A DNA stretch of 26,980 nt from CAYUUP01 sp964447925 (GTDB taxonomy: Bacteria; Bacillota; Clostridia; Oscillospirales; Oscillospiraceae). How positions within the stretch are numbered: the stretch's first letter is position 1; each line of letters starts with the position of its first letter. The translations under genes were made by a program, and so were the position numbers. Location of the stretch: the NCBI GenBank assembly GCA_964447925.1, contig CAYUUP010000009.1:1-26980 (forward strand), given 5' to 3'. Below the pieces are notes generated by a model. That model had not been told where the DNA came from. It made no database searches and saw nothing but the letters and a program-made list of their open reading frames with translations. Positions 14,064 to 23,133 of this stretch are shown one piece after another.

Positions 14064-14269
14064 AGTGCATCCTCCTCCGACGGGATGTGTCGGGTACTCT
14101 GACAGGCGATTCTGGCCCTGTGATCCCAGGCGCAGATCATTCCGCAGCGGACAAAGCCCCGGCGTTCGATGGCCCGGCACATGGACATATCGGCCCGCCG
14201 GACGGGCAAATCGTAATTTTGAATTGGGATGTCACAAAACGGCGCCTCCCGTTGGGCGGGGCTTCCGCA
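14060..14269 (-). pseudogene. GNAT acetyltransferase C-terminal remnant
   Basis: In the gap between the transketolase genes and galM, one minus-strand frame open from 14269 to a TGA at 14060-14062 ends in a GNAT-like C-terminus. From about 14218 it reads NYDLPVRRADMSMCRAIERR, then GFVRCGMICAWDHRARIACQ and a short tail. The pattern asparagine/aspartate, Met, xxR, then GF followed by CG resembles the last helix and strands of GNAT acetyltransferases. Only about 50-70 residues remain; an in-frame stop lies upstream and no start codon or acetyl-CoA P-loop is visible. Its stop overlaps the galM start by GTGA, as in a once-intact operon. Other frames gave no further GNAT sequence. The ~70 nt between 14270 and the transketolase stop hold nothing recognisable apart from an imperfect hairpin. 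Confidence 0.5.
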
Positions 14270-14337
14270 TCACAGGGAACCATGCGGGAAAATTCCGGCT
14301 GGGATGCGCAAGGCAGGGTGTACGCCTCTGGATGTGC

Positions 14338-15273
14338 TTAAAAGCTCTCCGCTACCTCTGCGATATGGGCGGCACATAGGCCAAACTGTTCCAGCAGGGC
14401 GGTGGCGGGACCGGAGTGGCCAAACTCATCATTGACGCCTACGCGACGCATACGAGTGGGCCGCTTTTCCGCCAACAGGCCGGCTACTGCCTCGCCCAGG
14501 CCGCCGATAATGGAGTGTTCCTCCGCCGTGATTACTTTGCCGCAGCGGGCGGCGGACTCCAGCACCAGAGTCTCATCCAGGGGCTTTATGGTGCAGAGAT
14601 TGACCACGCGCACGGAGACGCCCTTCTCCTTCAGCAGTCTGGCCGCCTCCAGCGCCTCCCAGACCATAATGCCGGTGGCCAAAATTGCCACATCGCTGCC
14701 CTCACGGAGAATTTCCCCCTTTCCAATCTGGAAAGTGTAGGTTTCTGGGTCATGAAAGACAGGGACAGCAGCCCGGCCAAACCGCATATAGACGGGGCCA
14801 GTATGCTCATAGGCGGCCTTGACAGCAGCCTTCGCTTCCACATCGTCGGCGGGGCAGAGTACCGTCATGCCGGGGATGGAGCGCATCAGGGCAAAGTCCT
14901 CGCAGCACTGGTGGGAAGCCCCGTCCTCACCCACAGAGATACCACCGTGGGTCGCGCCGATCTTCACGTTCAAATGGGGATAGCCAACGGTGTTCCGCAC
15001 CTGTTCAAAGGCACGGCCCGCAGCAAACATGGCAAAGGACGAGGCAAAGGGTACCAGGCCTATAGTGGACAGTCCCGCTGCCACACCGATCATGTCGGCC
15101 TCGGCAATGCCGCAGTCAATGTGCCGGTCGGGATATGCTTTCTGGAATATAGCAGTCTTAGTGGCTCCCGCCAGGTCGGCATCCAGCACTACCACATTGG
15201 GATGATCTGCGCCCAGTTCCTTCAGCGCGTTGCCGTAGCTCTCACGAGTGGCGATTTTCTTGACGTCCGCCAT
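14338..15273 (-). CDS. Transketolase, C-terminal subunit
   Basis: Second half of a two-subunit transketolase, pairing with the gene just upstream; together they transfer two-carbon units in the pentose phosphate pathway. 311 residues. It carries the pyrimidine-binding domain (RESYGNALKELGADHPNVVV near the start, the conserved acid in CGIAEADMIGVAAGLS, and FASSFAMFAAGRAFEQVRN) and the C-terminal domain (GSDVAILATGIMV, VVNLCTIKPLD, ITAEEHSIIGGLGEAVA). A GTG at 15282 is in frame, but GGGGGAG lies 8 nt before the ATG at 15273, which is preferred and leaves a 5-nt gap after the N-terminal subunit. A DXS-like enzyme is excluded because DXS is a single chain with different motifs. Confidence 0.93.
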   Translation of the reverse strand: MADVKKIATRESYGNALKELGADHPNVVVLDADLAGATKTAIFQKAYPDRHIDCGIAEADMIGVAAGLSTIGLVPFASSFAMFAAGRAFEQVRNTVGYPHLNVKIGATHGGISVGEDGASHQCCEDFALMRSIPGMTVLCPADDVEAKAAVKAAYEHTGPVYMRFGRAAVPVFHDPETYTFQIGKGEILREGSDVAILATGIMVWEALEAARLLKEKGVSVRVVNLCTIKPLDETLVLESAARCGKVITAEEHSIIGGLGEAVAGLLAEKRPTRMRRVGVNDEFGHSGPATALLEQFGLCAAHIAEVAESF

Positions 15274-15278
15274 TGTGT

Positions 15279-16124
15279 TCACTCCCCCTTCAGGGCGGCC
15301 AGCTGGGCATCCAGCTCCGCCATCGCAACTTCAAATTCCTCTTTGTTGGGGGCCTTGCCATGCCAGCCAGCCTGATTCTCCATATAGCTGACCCCCTTGC
15401 CCTTCACCGTCTTCATCAGGATGGCGGAGGGCTTGCCCTTTGTCTGGCGGCAGGCGGTAAAGGCGGCCTCCAGAGCGTCAAAATCGTGGCCGTCCACCAC
15501 ATTTACCGCAAAGCCAAATGCCCGGAGCTTCTCGTCAATGGGGTAGGGACTCATGACATCGGCCACGTTGCCATCAATCTGCAGGCCGTTGTTGTCGATG
15601 ATGACGCAGAGGTTGTCGAGCTGATAATGGGCGGCAAACATCATGGCCTCCCAGACCTGGCCCTCCTGAATCTCTCCGTCTCCCAACAGGGTATAGACCC
15701 GGAAGTCCGCACCGGTGAGCTTGGCCCCCTTGGCCATGCCGCAGGCCACGGAGATGCCCTGGCCCAGGGAGCCGGTGGACATATCCACGCCGGGGACGGT
15801 GTTCATGTTTGGGTGGCCCTGGAGATAGCTGTCGAGATGCCGCAGGGTGGGCAGGTCCTCCACGGGGAAAAAGCCCCTGTGGGCCAGGGTGGAATACAGT
15901 CCCGGCGCGGTGTGTCCCTTGGAGAGGACAAAGCGGTCACGGCTGGGCTTTTGGGGGTCTGACGGGTCGATGTTCATCTCCTTAAAATAGAGGTAGGTGA
16001 ACACATCAGCAGCAGATAAGCTGCCTCCAGGATGGCCGGATTTTCCCCCGTATACCGCCTGGATGATGCCTTGTCGCACCTGACACGCAGTGATGGCAAG
16101 GGCCTTCTTTTCTGCTTCTGTCAT
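15279..16124 (-). CDS. Transketolase, N-terminal subunit
   Basis: Thiamine diphosphate-binding half of the split transketolase. 281 residues. SGHPGGSLSAADV lies near residues 29-41, and FVLSKGHTAPGLY is the segment contacting diphosphate. The diphosphate/Mg motif runs from GDGEIQEG through IIDNNG (GDG-x~25-NN). The C-terminus KTVKGKGVSYMEN and GWHGKAPN matches the split family. The ATG at 16124 has AAAGGAG somewhat far upstream (12 nt). It has its own strong promoter at 16171-16199 and is followed 5 nt later by the C-terminal subunit, so the pair forms a compact two-gene operon. Split transketolases are common in Clostridia and archaea. Confidence 0.94.
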   Translation of the reverse strand: MTEAEKKALAITACQVRQGIIQAVYGGKSGHPGGSLSAADVFTYLYFKEMNIDPSDPQKPSRDRFVLSKGHTAPGLYSTLAHRGFFPVEDLPTLRHLDSYLQGHPNMNTVPGVDMSTGSLGQGISVACGMAKGAKLTGADFRVYTLLGDGEIQEGQVWEAMMFAAHYQLDNLCVIIDNNGLQIDGNVADVMSPYPIDEKLRAFGFAVNVVDGHDFDALEAAFTACRQTKGKPSAILMKTVKGKGVSYMENQAGWHGKAPNKEEFEVAMAELDAQLAALKGE

Positions 16125-16170
16125 AGAGTATTCTGGCTCCTTTCATGGCATGGTTAAATATGCTGTTCTA

Positions 16171-16199
16171 ATTATATCACGCATCGCATGGAATGGCAA
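16171..16199 (-). promoter_or_regulatory. Sigma-A-type promoter for the transketolase pair
   Basis: On the minus strand TTGCCA (16199-16194), 17 nt, and a perfect TATAAT (16176-16171). It starts about 40 nt after the addA stop codon, so it separates the transketolase pair from the addBA transcript. I see no terminator between addA and this promoter. Confidence 0.83.
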
Positions 16200-16240
16200 C
16201 GGAATTGGGGACAAATTCGGCCTGCTGGGGGGTGCATATC

Positions 16241-19200
16241 CTACAGCTCCACCCCGCAGCCGGTGCGCAGGAACCAGATGACCCGCCGAACAACGGTCTT
16301 TCCAGTGATCTCCTCCAGCGCCCGGGTATAGACGTCCAACTGGGCGCGGTACTCTTCAGCGCGGTCGGCCTCCCCGCCGCAGGAGACACGGTCGGTCTTG
16401 AAGTCCACCACTGTCAACCCCTCCGCCGTGGAGAAGCAGCAGTCGATGACGCCCTGCAGGAGAACCTCGTCCCCCTCCGGCGCCTGGGGCGAGAAGCTGC
16501 GGGCAGACACCAGCAGGGAAAACTTGAATTCCCGCTGGAGGTCCCCCGCCGCTGCCGCCGCCCGCCCCAAGGGAGAGCCGAAGAAAGCGGCAATGCTTCC
16601 GGGATCCACGGCCCGGCCCTGCTGTTCCGTCAGCCAGCCCCGGCTCACCAGCCGGGCGATCTCCTCCGAGACGCCGGTGACAGTATCGGCTTTCCGGAGG
16701 TCGATGCGCTCTATGACGGCATGGACGGCAGTACCCCGCTGAGCAGCGGTCAGGGGCTGTTCCCCAGCCATGAAGTCCGGCAAACGGAACTCCAGCGGCA
16801 GAGCCGGGGGCGGAGCGTCCTCCGCCGTCTCTGCGTCCAGTCGCCGCCCCTTCAGTTGGGTGGCGGTGAGCTTAGAGGGGAGATTTTCTGCCGCTCGGTA
16901 AGGATACTCCCATGCGAGGAAATCAAGTACCTCCCGCCGCTCCTCCGGCTTCAGTCCGGGGCGGGCAGAGGCAGGGGCTTCTGCCGGGGCGTCCCTCTCT
17001 ACAGTCTCCAGCGAGTCCAGATGGACACGGCGGATATCCCACGGGAAGTCATCGGTGAGCCAATCTCCTTGAGGGGAGGCCCCCTGCCGGAGGGGGGCGG
17101 CGTCTGTGCGAGCCAGCACCGGCAGCAGCAACCAGTGGCCCACGGTGGGCAGCGCCGCCAGCGCCTGAGGAGAGGGATGGGGGCCGCTGTCCGCCAGCAG
17201 GCCCTCCCGGGCCTTTTCCCAGTCCTTGAAGGTGCAGATAAGGATGAGCTTTTCCCTAGCCCTGGTCATGGCTACATAGAGCAGCCGCAGCTCCTCGGAG
17301 CGCATCTCCCGATCCAGCTGCACAGCAACGGCAGAGCGGGCCAGCGTGGTATAGACTACTCCCCGCTCCCGGTCGATGCCCTTCGGCCCCACCCCCAACT
17401 TGGAATGAAAGAGGACGGGGGCGGTCTGATCAGACTGGTTGAATTTCCGAGTCAGTCCCGCCAGCAGGACAATGGGAAATTCCAGCCCCTTGGATCTGTG
17501 GATGGACATGATCTTCACGCCAGAGCCGCCGCTCTCCCTCCCGGCCAGCCTTTCCCCGCTGTCCCGCAGACGGCGGAAGTGATTCACCAGGCTGAAGACT
17601 CCCTGGTGTCCGCTCTGTTCCAGCCTGCACACATAATCATACAACAGCTGGAGATTGGCCTGCCTGGTTTCCCCACCAGGCATTGCCCCAAAGATGGCAG
17701 ACATGGCAGTGCGGCGGTATATAATCTGCAACAGCCGGTGTCCCGGTGTGTCTGCCGCCAGGCGGCGCAGCTGGGTCAGCAGAGAGAGGAACTCCCCGCA
17801 GTCCGCTTCGCCCCGCTCCCCGCCCGCAGTCAGCACGGTATAGATGTCCCCGCAGGGACACGCCGCCCGCAGCAGCGCCAACCGGTCGTTGGAAAATCCG
17901 CCCACCGGGGAGCGAAGCACCGCCAGCAGGGGGATATCCTGCCGGGGGTTGTCGATGATTTCCAAAAAAGCCAGGGCAGTGCGCACCTCCATCGTCTCCC
18001 AGAAGCTGTCCTCACCCTGGGCCTGCCAGGGAATGCCCGCCCGGTCAAGGGCGGCGGTAAGGCTGGGGAGGATGGGCCGGATAGAGCGGCTCAGGATGCA
18101 AATATCCTCCGGCCGGGCAGGCCGGAGCTGGCCGCCCTGGGTAACGGGGAAACCCTCTTCCAGCAGCTCCCGGATGCGCCGGGCCAGGAATGCCGCCTCG
18201 GTCTGGGCAACGGTGGGCGCAGCGCCGCTGCCGTCCTCCGGTGCGGGGGGCGGCTCAACGATATCCAGCTCCACCCGGTCATTGGGATGGGGCGGGTAGG
18301 GGAAGCCGGGGTTCAGCCGCTGATCCTCCGTATAGTCGATCTCCCCCAGTTCTGCCGTCATCAGATGTTCAAAGACAAAATTCACCCCCGCCAGCACGCT
18401 GGGCCGGGAGCGGAAGTTCCGGGAGAGGACAATGGTACGGCCCTCCCCTTCCGCCGCCCGGGTGAAGGGCGGAAAGGATCTATATTTCTCAATAAAAATT
18501 GAGGGGTCAGCCAGCCGGAAGCGATAGATGGACTGCTTCACGTCTCCTACGAAGCAGAGATTCCTGCCGTTCCGGGAGAGGGCATCAAAGATGGCGTTCT
18601 GGACGCTGTTGGTGTCCTGATATTCGTCCACCAGAATTTCCCAAAAACGCCCCTGCAGCTGGGCCGCCGCCGTTTCCTGGGTAGTGAGCAATTCCAGTGT
18701 CAGATGCTCCAGGTCGGAGAAATCCAGCAGATGCCGCCGGGACTTTTCCTGCTGGTAAGCATCCCCAAAGTCCGCCGTCAGTTCCATCAGTGCCCGGACG
18801 GCGGGGGCCACTGCGCGCAGGTCATCCAGCAGAGCGCTGCTTTCAGACACAAAGCGGGCGGTCAGCCTAGAAAGCTGTTTTTTCGCCCTGTTCCACAGCG
18901 CCTTGGCCTGCTCTTGGGCCGCCTTATCAGTAATCTTCCGGCTTCCCTTCAGCGCGGTATAGGTGATGTCCGACTTCCGGCGGGCGGCATCCCAGCCCTG
19001 CCCCAGCGCAGCCAGCAGATCGTCCAGACTGTCCAGCAGGTCATCAAAGCTGGCGGCATAAGCGGCCTCCAGCGCCGGGTCGCCCCGAAGCAGCTCCAGC
19101 CCCCGGACGAGAGCCCCTCGCCAATAGCGTATCTGCCGGGCGGTGTCCTCCAGTAGCAGCGCCCCCCAGACTGTCTGGCCCGCATCGGTAATGCCCTCCG

Positions 19201-19789
19201 CTTCAAAGGCGTCGGCCTGGGCTTCCAGCCACTGGCGGGGGGCAGGGTGGCTCTGGATCCGCCCGTGAATATCCAGCACGATGCGCCGGAGGCGGCTGTC
19301 ATCCCGTCCGGCGGACATGGTGTCCACCAGGGCGGCAAAATCGGGCGCCAGCGTCTCATAGCGCTCCTCCAGCAGCTGATCCAAGGCCTTTTCCTTCAGT
19401 GCAGCGCAGATATTCTCCTCCGCTACCCGAAAGTCCGGGTCAAGGGCCAGCAGATGGCCAAACTCCCGGAGAACGGCGGAGCAGAAGGCGTGAATGGTGG
19501 AGATATTCGCCCGGTACACCAGCACCGACTGGCGGCGGAGGTGGTGATCCTCGGGATGCCGGGCGATGCGGAGATTCAGCTCATCAATAATCTTGCCCCG
19601 CAGCTCTGCGGCAGCGGCCTTGGTGTACGTGATAATGAGAAAATCGTCCAGATTCGCCCCTTCCCGCTCCACTCGGCCCAGCAGCCGCTCCACCAGCACC
19701 CGGGTCTTGCCGGATCCGGCGGCGGCGGACACCAGCACCGCACCGCCCCGGTTATCCACCACGGCCTGCTGCTGGTCAGTCAGTTCCAT
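16241..19789 (-). CDS. addA: ATP-dependent helicase/nuclease subunit A
   Basis: Helicase-nuclease subunit of AddAB, the Firmicutes counterpart of RecBCD, which resects double-strand breaks for RecA loading. About 1182 residues, normal for the family. UvrD/Rep-type superfamily 1 helicase: Walker A AAAGSGKT (22-29), TYTKAAAAELRGKI, Walker B in ILVDEYQDTN, GDVKQSIYRFR, MSIHRSKGLEFPIV and YVAMTRAREKLIL. The C-terminal RecB-type nuclease has LLQGVIDCCF and VVDFKTDR with Asp1129 and Lys1131. A GTG at 19795 and the ATG at 19789 are both possible starts; the GTG overlaps the addB stop as GTGA. I chose the ATG for its 10-nt spacing from GGGAG, but the GTG is nearly as good. Cotranscribed with addB. 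Confidence 0.96.
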   Translation of the reverse strand: MELTDQQQAVVDNRGGAVLVSAAAGSGKTRVLVERLLGRVEREGANLDDFLIITYTKAAAAELRGKIIDELNLRIARHPEDHHLRRQSVLVYRANISTIHAFCSAVLREFGHLLALDPDFRVAEENICAALKEKALDQLLEERYETLAPDFAALVDTMSAGRDDSRLRRIVLDIHGRIQSHPAPRQWLEAQADAFEAEGITDAGQTVWGALLLEDTARQIRYWRGALVRGLELLRGDPALEAAYAASFDDLLDSLDDLLAALGQGWDAARRKSDITYTALKGSRKITDKAAQEQAKALWNRAKKQLSRLTARFVSESSALLDDLRAVAPAVRALMELTADFGDAYQQEKSRRHLLDFSDLEHLTLELLTTQETAAAQLQGRFWEILVDEYQDTNSVQNAIFDALSRNGRNLCFVGDVKQSIYRFRLADPSIFIEKYRSFPPFTRAAEGEGRTIVLSRNFRSRPSVLAGVNFVFEHLMTAELGEIDYTEDQRLNPGFPYPPHPNDRVELDIVEPPPAPEDGSGAAPTVAQTEAAFLARRIRELLEEGFPVTQGGQLRPARPEDICILSRSIRPILPSLTAALDRAGIPWQAQGEDSFWETMEVRTALAFLEIIDNPRQDIPLLAVLRSPVGGFSNDRLALLRAACPCGDIYTVLTAGGERGEADCGEFLSLLTQLRRLAADTPGHRLLQIIYRRTAMSAIFGAMPGGETRQANLQLLYDYVCRLEQSGHQGVFSLVNHFRRLRDSGERLAGRESGGSGVKIMSIHRSKGLEFPIVLLAGLTRKFNQSDQTAPVLFHSKLGVGPKGIDRERGVVYTTLARSAVAVQLDREMRSEELRLLYVAMTRAREKLILICTFKDWEKAREGLLADSGPHPSPQALAALPTVGHWLLLPVLARTDAAPLRQGASPQGDWLTDDFPWDIRRVHLDSLETVERDAPAEAPASARPGLKPEERREVLDFLAWEYPYRAAENLPSKLTATQLKGRRLDAETAEDAPPPALPLEFRLPDFMAGEQPLTAAQRGTAVHAVIERIDLRKADTVTGVSEEIARLVSRGWLTEQQGRAVDPGSIAAFFGSPLGRAAAAAGDLQREFKFSLLVSARSFSPQAPEGDEVLLQGVIDCCFSTAEGLTVVDFKTDRVSCGGEADRAEEYRAQLDVYTRALEEITGKTVVRRVIWFLRTGCGVEL

Positions 19790-19791
19790 AC

Positions 19792-22700
19792 TCACGGCTC
19801 TCCCGCCTCCTCCCAAAACCGCTGCCCCTGCACGGGATAGAGATAGCGCCTGCAATCCCCCAATCCCTCGTCAAAGTGGCAGGCATCGGCATAGTCGCAC
19901 CACTGGCAAAAGTTGAAGCTGCCCTTGAAATAGGGGTCGGCAGCCACGTTGCCCTCGGCGATCTCTCCGGCGATGTCCCGCAGGACATGCCGGATGTGCC
20001 GTTCCAGCTTGCCCAGCTGCTGGGCGGAGATCAGATGGTCGGCGGAGAGCTTGCCGCCCTGGGACAGATGGACGGGGAGGAACCGATAGCCCTCCTCCCC
20101 GGCGTGTTCCATGGCCTCCACCACATCCGGATCGGCCAGGATCAGGCCGCTGCGGGTCAGGGCCTTGTCCACCAGCCGTTGCCGCTCCTCCGGAGACATA
20201 TTCCGCCCGCCAGAGGGGAGTACATCCCGGGCGGGGAGATAAAGCACCCCCGCAGGGCTGATCCGGGCAGTGTGGAAGCAGTCCTGCCCCTCCTCCGTCA
20301 GGGTGAAAAGATAGAGCAGCATCTGCAGCCCCAGCCCATGCCACACATCGGTGAGGGAAAAGGACTTCTTGCCGGTCTTGTAGTCCACCACCCGGAGGTA
20401 AAGCCGCCCATTGTGAACCCAGCCGTCGACTCTGTCTACAAAGCCGGAGATGGACAAGGTGACGCCCTGCTCCGTCAGTGTCACAGGGGGCAGCTCCTGT
20501 CCCGGGCCGAAGCCCAGTTCAAAGGCCAACGGCTCAAAGTCAGAGTTTTGCAGCTCCTCCGCCACATTCAGGGCCACCTGCCGGGTGTCCTCCGCCAGTC
20601 TGCGGAAGAGATAGCGGAAACGGGGCGTCTGCTCCGCCATGCCCCCCAGTTCTTCCCGGACATAGCGCTCTGTGGCCTCGTCCGCCAGCTTCAGCAGCTC
20701 CTTCCGGGCTAGCGCCCTGACGCCGCCCCGCGCCCCTGCCTCCTTCAACATATACTCCAGCACATAATGGACAAAGGTACCGGCCTCAGGAGCATCAAAA
20801 CCCGCCGCCCGCCGGGGCTTTGCCCGCAGGCCATATTGAAGGAAATATGAGAAGTGGCAGGACTTGAGCCTATCCATCCGGGATGCGGAGAGGCGCACCG
20901 TGTCCCCATAAAGGGCGTCTACAGCCGGGCGGGAAAGACTGTCCCGGTGATAATGCCGGGCAACCGTCACCCGGTCCGCCTGTTCTCCCCAGCCCGGAAG
21001 TTCCGTCAGCGCGGCCAGCAGCCCGCTGTCCCCCTGTCGTGCGGCGTAGTCCAGCGCCGGGGCAGGCGCCAGGGGGGGCAATATCTCTCCAGCCACAGAG
21101 CCGGGGAACAGGGCCAGCAGCCGGGTGGCCAGCCAGGACGGCCGACGGGGTACGCCCTCCTCGCTGCCGCCGCTCCAGCTGACAAAAAGGCGCTCTGTGG
21201 GCAGGGTGCAGCCCTCGTAGGCGATGGCCGTTTCTCGCTCCAGACGGCGGTCCGCATCCGCCGCCAGTTCCAGATCATATTGCTCCAGCAGCAGCCGGTC
21301 ATCGTCGGCCAGCAGACCGGGAGACTGCGTGATGAGCGGAAATTTGCTGTCATCCGCCCCCAGCAAAAACAGAACCTTTACCCGCTTATGGGCCAACCGG
21401 GGCAGCTCTCCCACTGTCACCCGATCAAGGGAGACGGGGATGGAGCCGACAGAATACTGGGACAGCACCAGCTGGAACAGTTGGGCAAATTCGCCCCGCT
21501 CCAGCAGCTCCCCCTCCAGCAGCCGGGCGCACTGCTCCAGGGCAGCGCAGAGGACATCCCACAGCTGGCGGTATTCCTCCGCTTGATTCAACTCACCCAT
21601 ATTCTGCAGTTCCCGTGCGCGGTCGGCCAGCCGCTCTGGCAACCCGATGTCCCTCATCAGGCAGCACAGAGCGGAGGCCAGCTCCTGGCCCGTCCCCCGG
21701 CTCACCTGCCGGAAGGCCTCCAGCGGAGCGGCGATCCGTCGGCGGAGGGCATCCAGCCGGGAGACCAGCGCCCGGTGTTCCTCCGTCCAAGGCAGTGCAT
21801 AGCCCTCCGGGTGCCAGCCCCAGGGCTGATCCGACCACCAGGAGGAACCCCGAATTTTCCAGCGGAGGACATAGTTCTCAAGCTGGTCAATTTCCTCCTG
21901 ATCCACACCGGCGAGGCCGGTTTTAAGATATCGGAAGACGTCATCATACTCATATCCCCCCGTCACCGTGTCCAGCGCGGCGGTAATGAGGGTCAGCACA
22001 GGCTTTTGGAGGATGTCCTCCATCCGGGCCTGGAAGACAGGGATGCCGTATCGGGCAAAGGTGGATTCCAGCACCCCCTGCCAGCCCTCCAGCGTCCGGG
22101 CGGAGACGGCAATATCCCGAAAGCGATACCCCTCCCCCGCCACCAGCCGGAGGATATTCCCGGCCGCCCACTCCGCCTCTGCCGCCGGAGTGGATGCGGG
22201 GCAGAGGGAGATGGCAGGAGCAGGAGCAAAAAGGGCTTCCTCCGGCCCGTCACACAGGCGGGCTTCCAGCCAGCTCAGCTCCGGCGGAATGCCCCTGTCC
22301 TGGCCGCAGGAGATTACCTCCACCAGCTCCCCCGCCCGATTTGCCAGCCCGATAAGCTGCCTGGCGGTACGGCGGGTGGTTTCAAAGACGGGACGTCCGT
22401 CAGGCTCCAGTGTGTCGCAGGTCAGAGCAACAGTCACGGTATTCGCCCCTGCCAGCATCCGCAGAATCACCTGCCGCTCCTGGGGAGTAAAGTCGGTGAA
22501 GCAGTCCAGATAGACATCGGAATTTTCAAAATAGGGGCAGTCCTTTAGGGTATCTGCCAGCCTGGTCAGCCGGTCACGGGGATCTGCGGCCCGCTGTGCC
22601 GCCAGTGCGTCGTAAGCGGAGAGGATCAGCCCCAGATCCCGCAGCTTGCCGCCCCCCTGTTCCGGGGGTATCTCCTCTCCGGCCCGCAGTAGAGCCTCCG

Positions 22701-23094
22701 GCGGGACGCAACAGCTCTTGCACTCGTCCGCTGTGGCCAGCAGTTCCCGCAGGAAGGAGGGCTTTTGGGAGGGTCGGGCAAATACAGTGAGACTGTCCGC
22801 CATCTGACGCACCGCCCGATGCATCAGCAGCAGCCGTCCTCCGGCGTCCAGCTCCGGCAGGACACTTCCCCCGGCGGTGGAGAACACCCTGCTGGCCAGC
22901 CGGGTAAAGGACAGCACCTCGCCCCAGGCGGAGGTGCGGCTCCCCCCCAGGGCGCTTAGGGTGCGCTCGGTATCGTGGGAGTGTTGCTCCGGGACGATAA
23001 TCATCTGGCGGCGGCGGGGGCCATTTGCGCAGAAATTCTGGATGACAGCCTGGGTCTTCCCCGTGTGGGGAAGGCCCAGCAGCAGACGAAGCAT
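19792..23094 (-). CDS. addB: ATP-dependent helicase/nuclease subunit B
   Basis: Chi-recognising, second nuclease subunit of AddAB. About 1100 residues, normal length. The N-terminal helicase-like fold has Walker A GLPHTGKT (7-14). The C-terminal nuclease has VVDYKTGKK. The four cysteines expected for the structural [4Fe-4S] cluster are present: Cys746 (LKSCHFSYFLQYG) and Cys1063, 1066 and 1072 (FCQWCDYADAC). A GTG at 23115 is in frame, but it lies inside the ribosome binding site; AGGAGG is 10 nt from the ATG at 23094, which is taken as the start. The stop codon overlaps the possible GTG start of addA, so the subunits are translationally coupled. It begins 39 nt after the PEP-binding-domain gene and may share its transcript. 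Confidence 0.95.
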   Translation of the reverse strand: MLRLLLGLPHTGKTQAVIQNFCANGPRRRQMIIVPEQHSHDTERTLSALGGSRTSAWGEVLSFTRLASRVFSTAGGSVLPELDAGGRLLLMHRAVRQMADSLTVFARPSQKPSFLRELLATADECKSCCVPPEALLRAGEEIPPEQGGGKLRDLGLILSAYDALAAQRAADPRDRLTRLADTLKDCPYFENSDVYLDCFTDFTPQERQVILRMLAGANTVTVALTCDTLEPDGRPVFETTRRTARQLIGLANRAGELVEVISCGQDRGIPPELSWLEARLCDGPEEALFAPAPAISLCPASTPAAEAEWAAGNILRLVAGEGYRFRDIAVSARTLEGWQGVLESTFARYGIPVFQARMEDILQKPVLTLITAALDTVTGGYEYDDVFRYLKTGLAGVDQEEIDQLENYVLRWKIRGSSWWSDQPWGWHPEGYALPWTEEHRALVSRLDALRRRIAAPLEAFRQVSRGTGQELASALCCLMRDIGLPERLADRARELQNMGELNQAEEYRQLWDVLCAALEQCARLLEGELLERGEFAQLFQLVLSQYSVGSIPVSLDRVTVGELPRLAHKRVKVLFLLGADDSKFPLITQSPGLLADDDRLLLEQYDLELAADADRRLERETAIAYEGCTLPTERLFVSWSGGSEEGVPRRPSWLATRLLALFPGSVAGEILPPLAPAPALDYAARQGDSGLLAALTELPGWGEQADRVTVARHYHRDSLSRPAVDALYGDTVRLSASRMDRLKSCHFSYFLQYGLRAKPRRAAGFDAPEAGTFVHYVLEYMLKEAGARGGVRALARKELLKLADEATERYVREELGGMAEQTPRFRYLFRRLAEDTRQVALNVAEELQNSDFEPLAFELGFGPGQELPPVTLTEQGVTLSISGFVDRVDGWVHNGRLYLRVVDYKTGKKSFSLTDVWHGLGLQMLLYLFTLTEEGQDCFHTARISPAGVLYLPARDVLPSGGRNMSPEERQRLVDKALTRSGLILADPDVVEAMEHAGEEGYRFLPVHLSQGGKLSADHLISAQQLGKLERHIRHVLRDIAGEIAEGNVAADPYFKGSFNFCQWCDYADACHFDEGLGDCRRYLYPVQGQRFWEEAGEP

Positions 23095-23133
23095 GGGAAA
23101 AGCGCCTCCTTTCACCGGCAGGGAAGGGACATC

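Noticed and set aside
14064..14180. Upstream ATG giving a longer GalM
   Set aside because: The extra 39 residues have no family similarity and overlap the GNAT remnant; GTG at 14063 has a well-spaced GGAGG.
16193..18502. 769-codon plus-strand open frame
   Set aside because: Lies antisense to addA; composition is Pro/Gln/Arg-rich with no domain, as expected for a shadow frame in GC-rich DNA.
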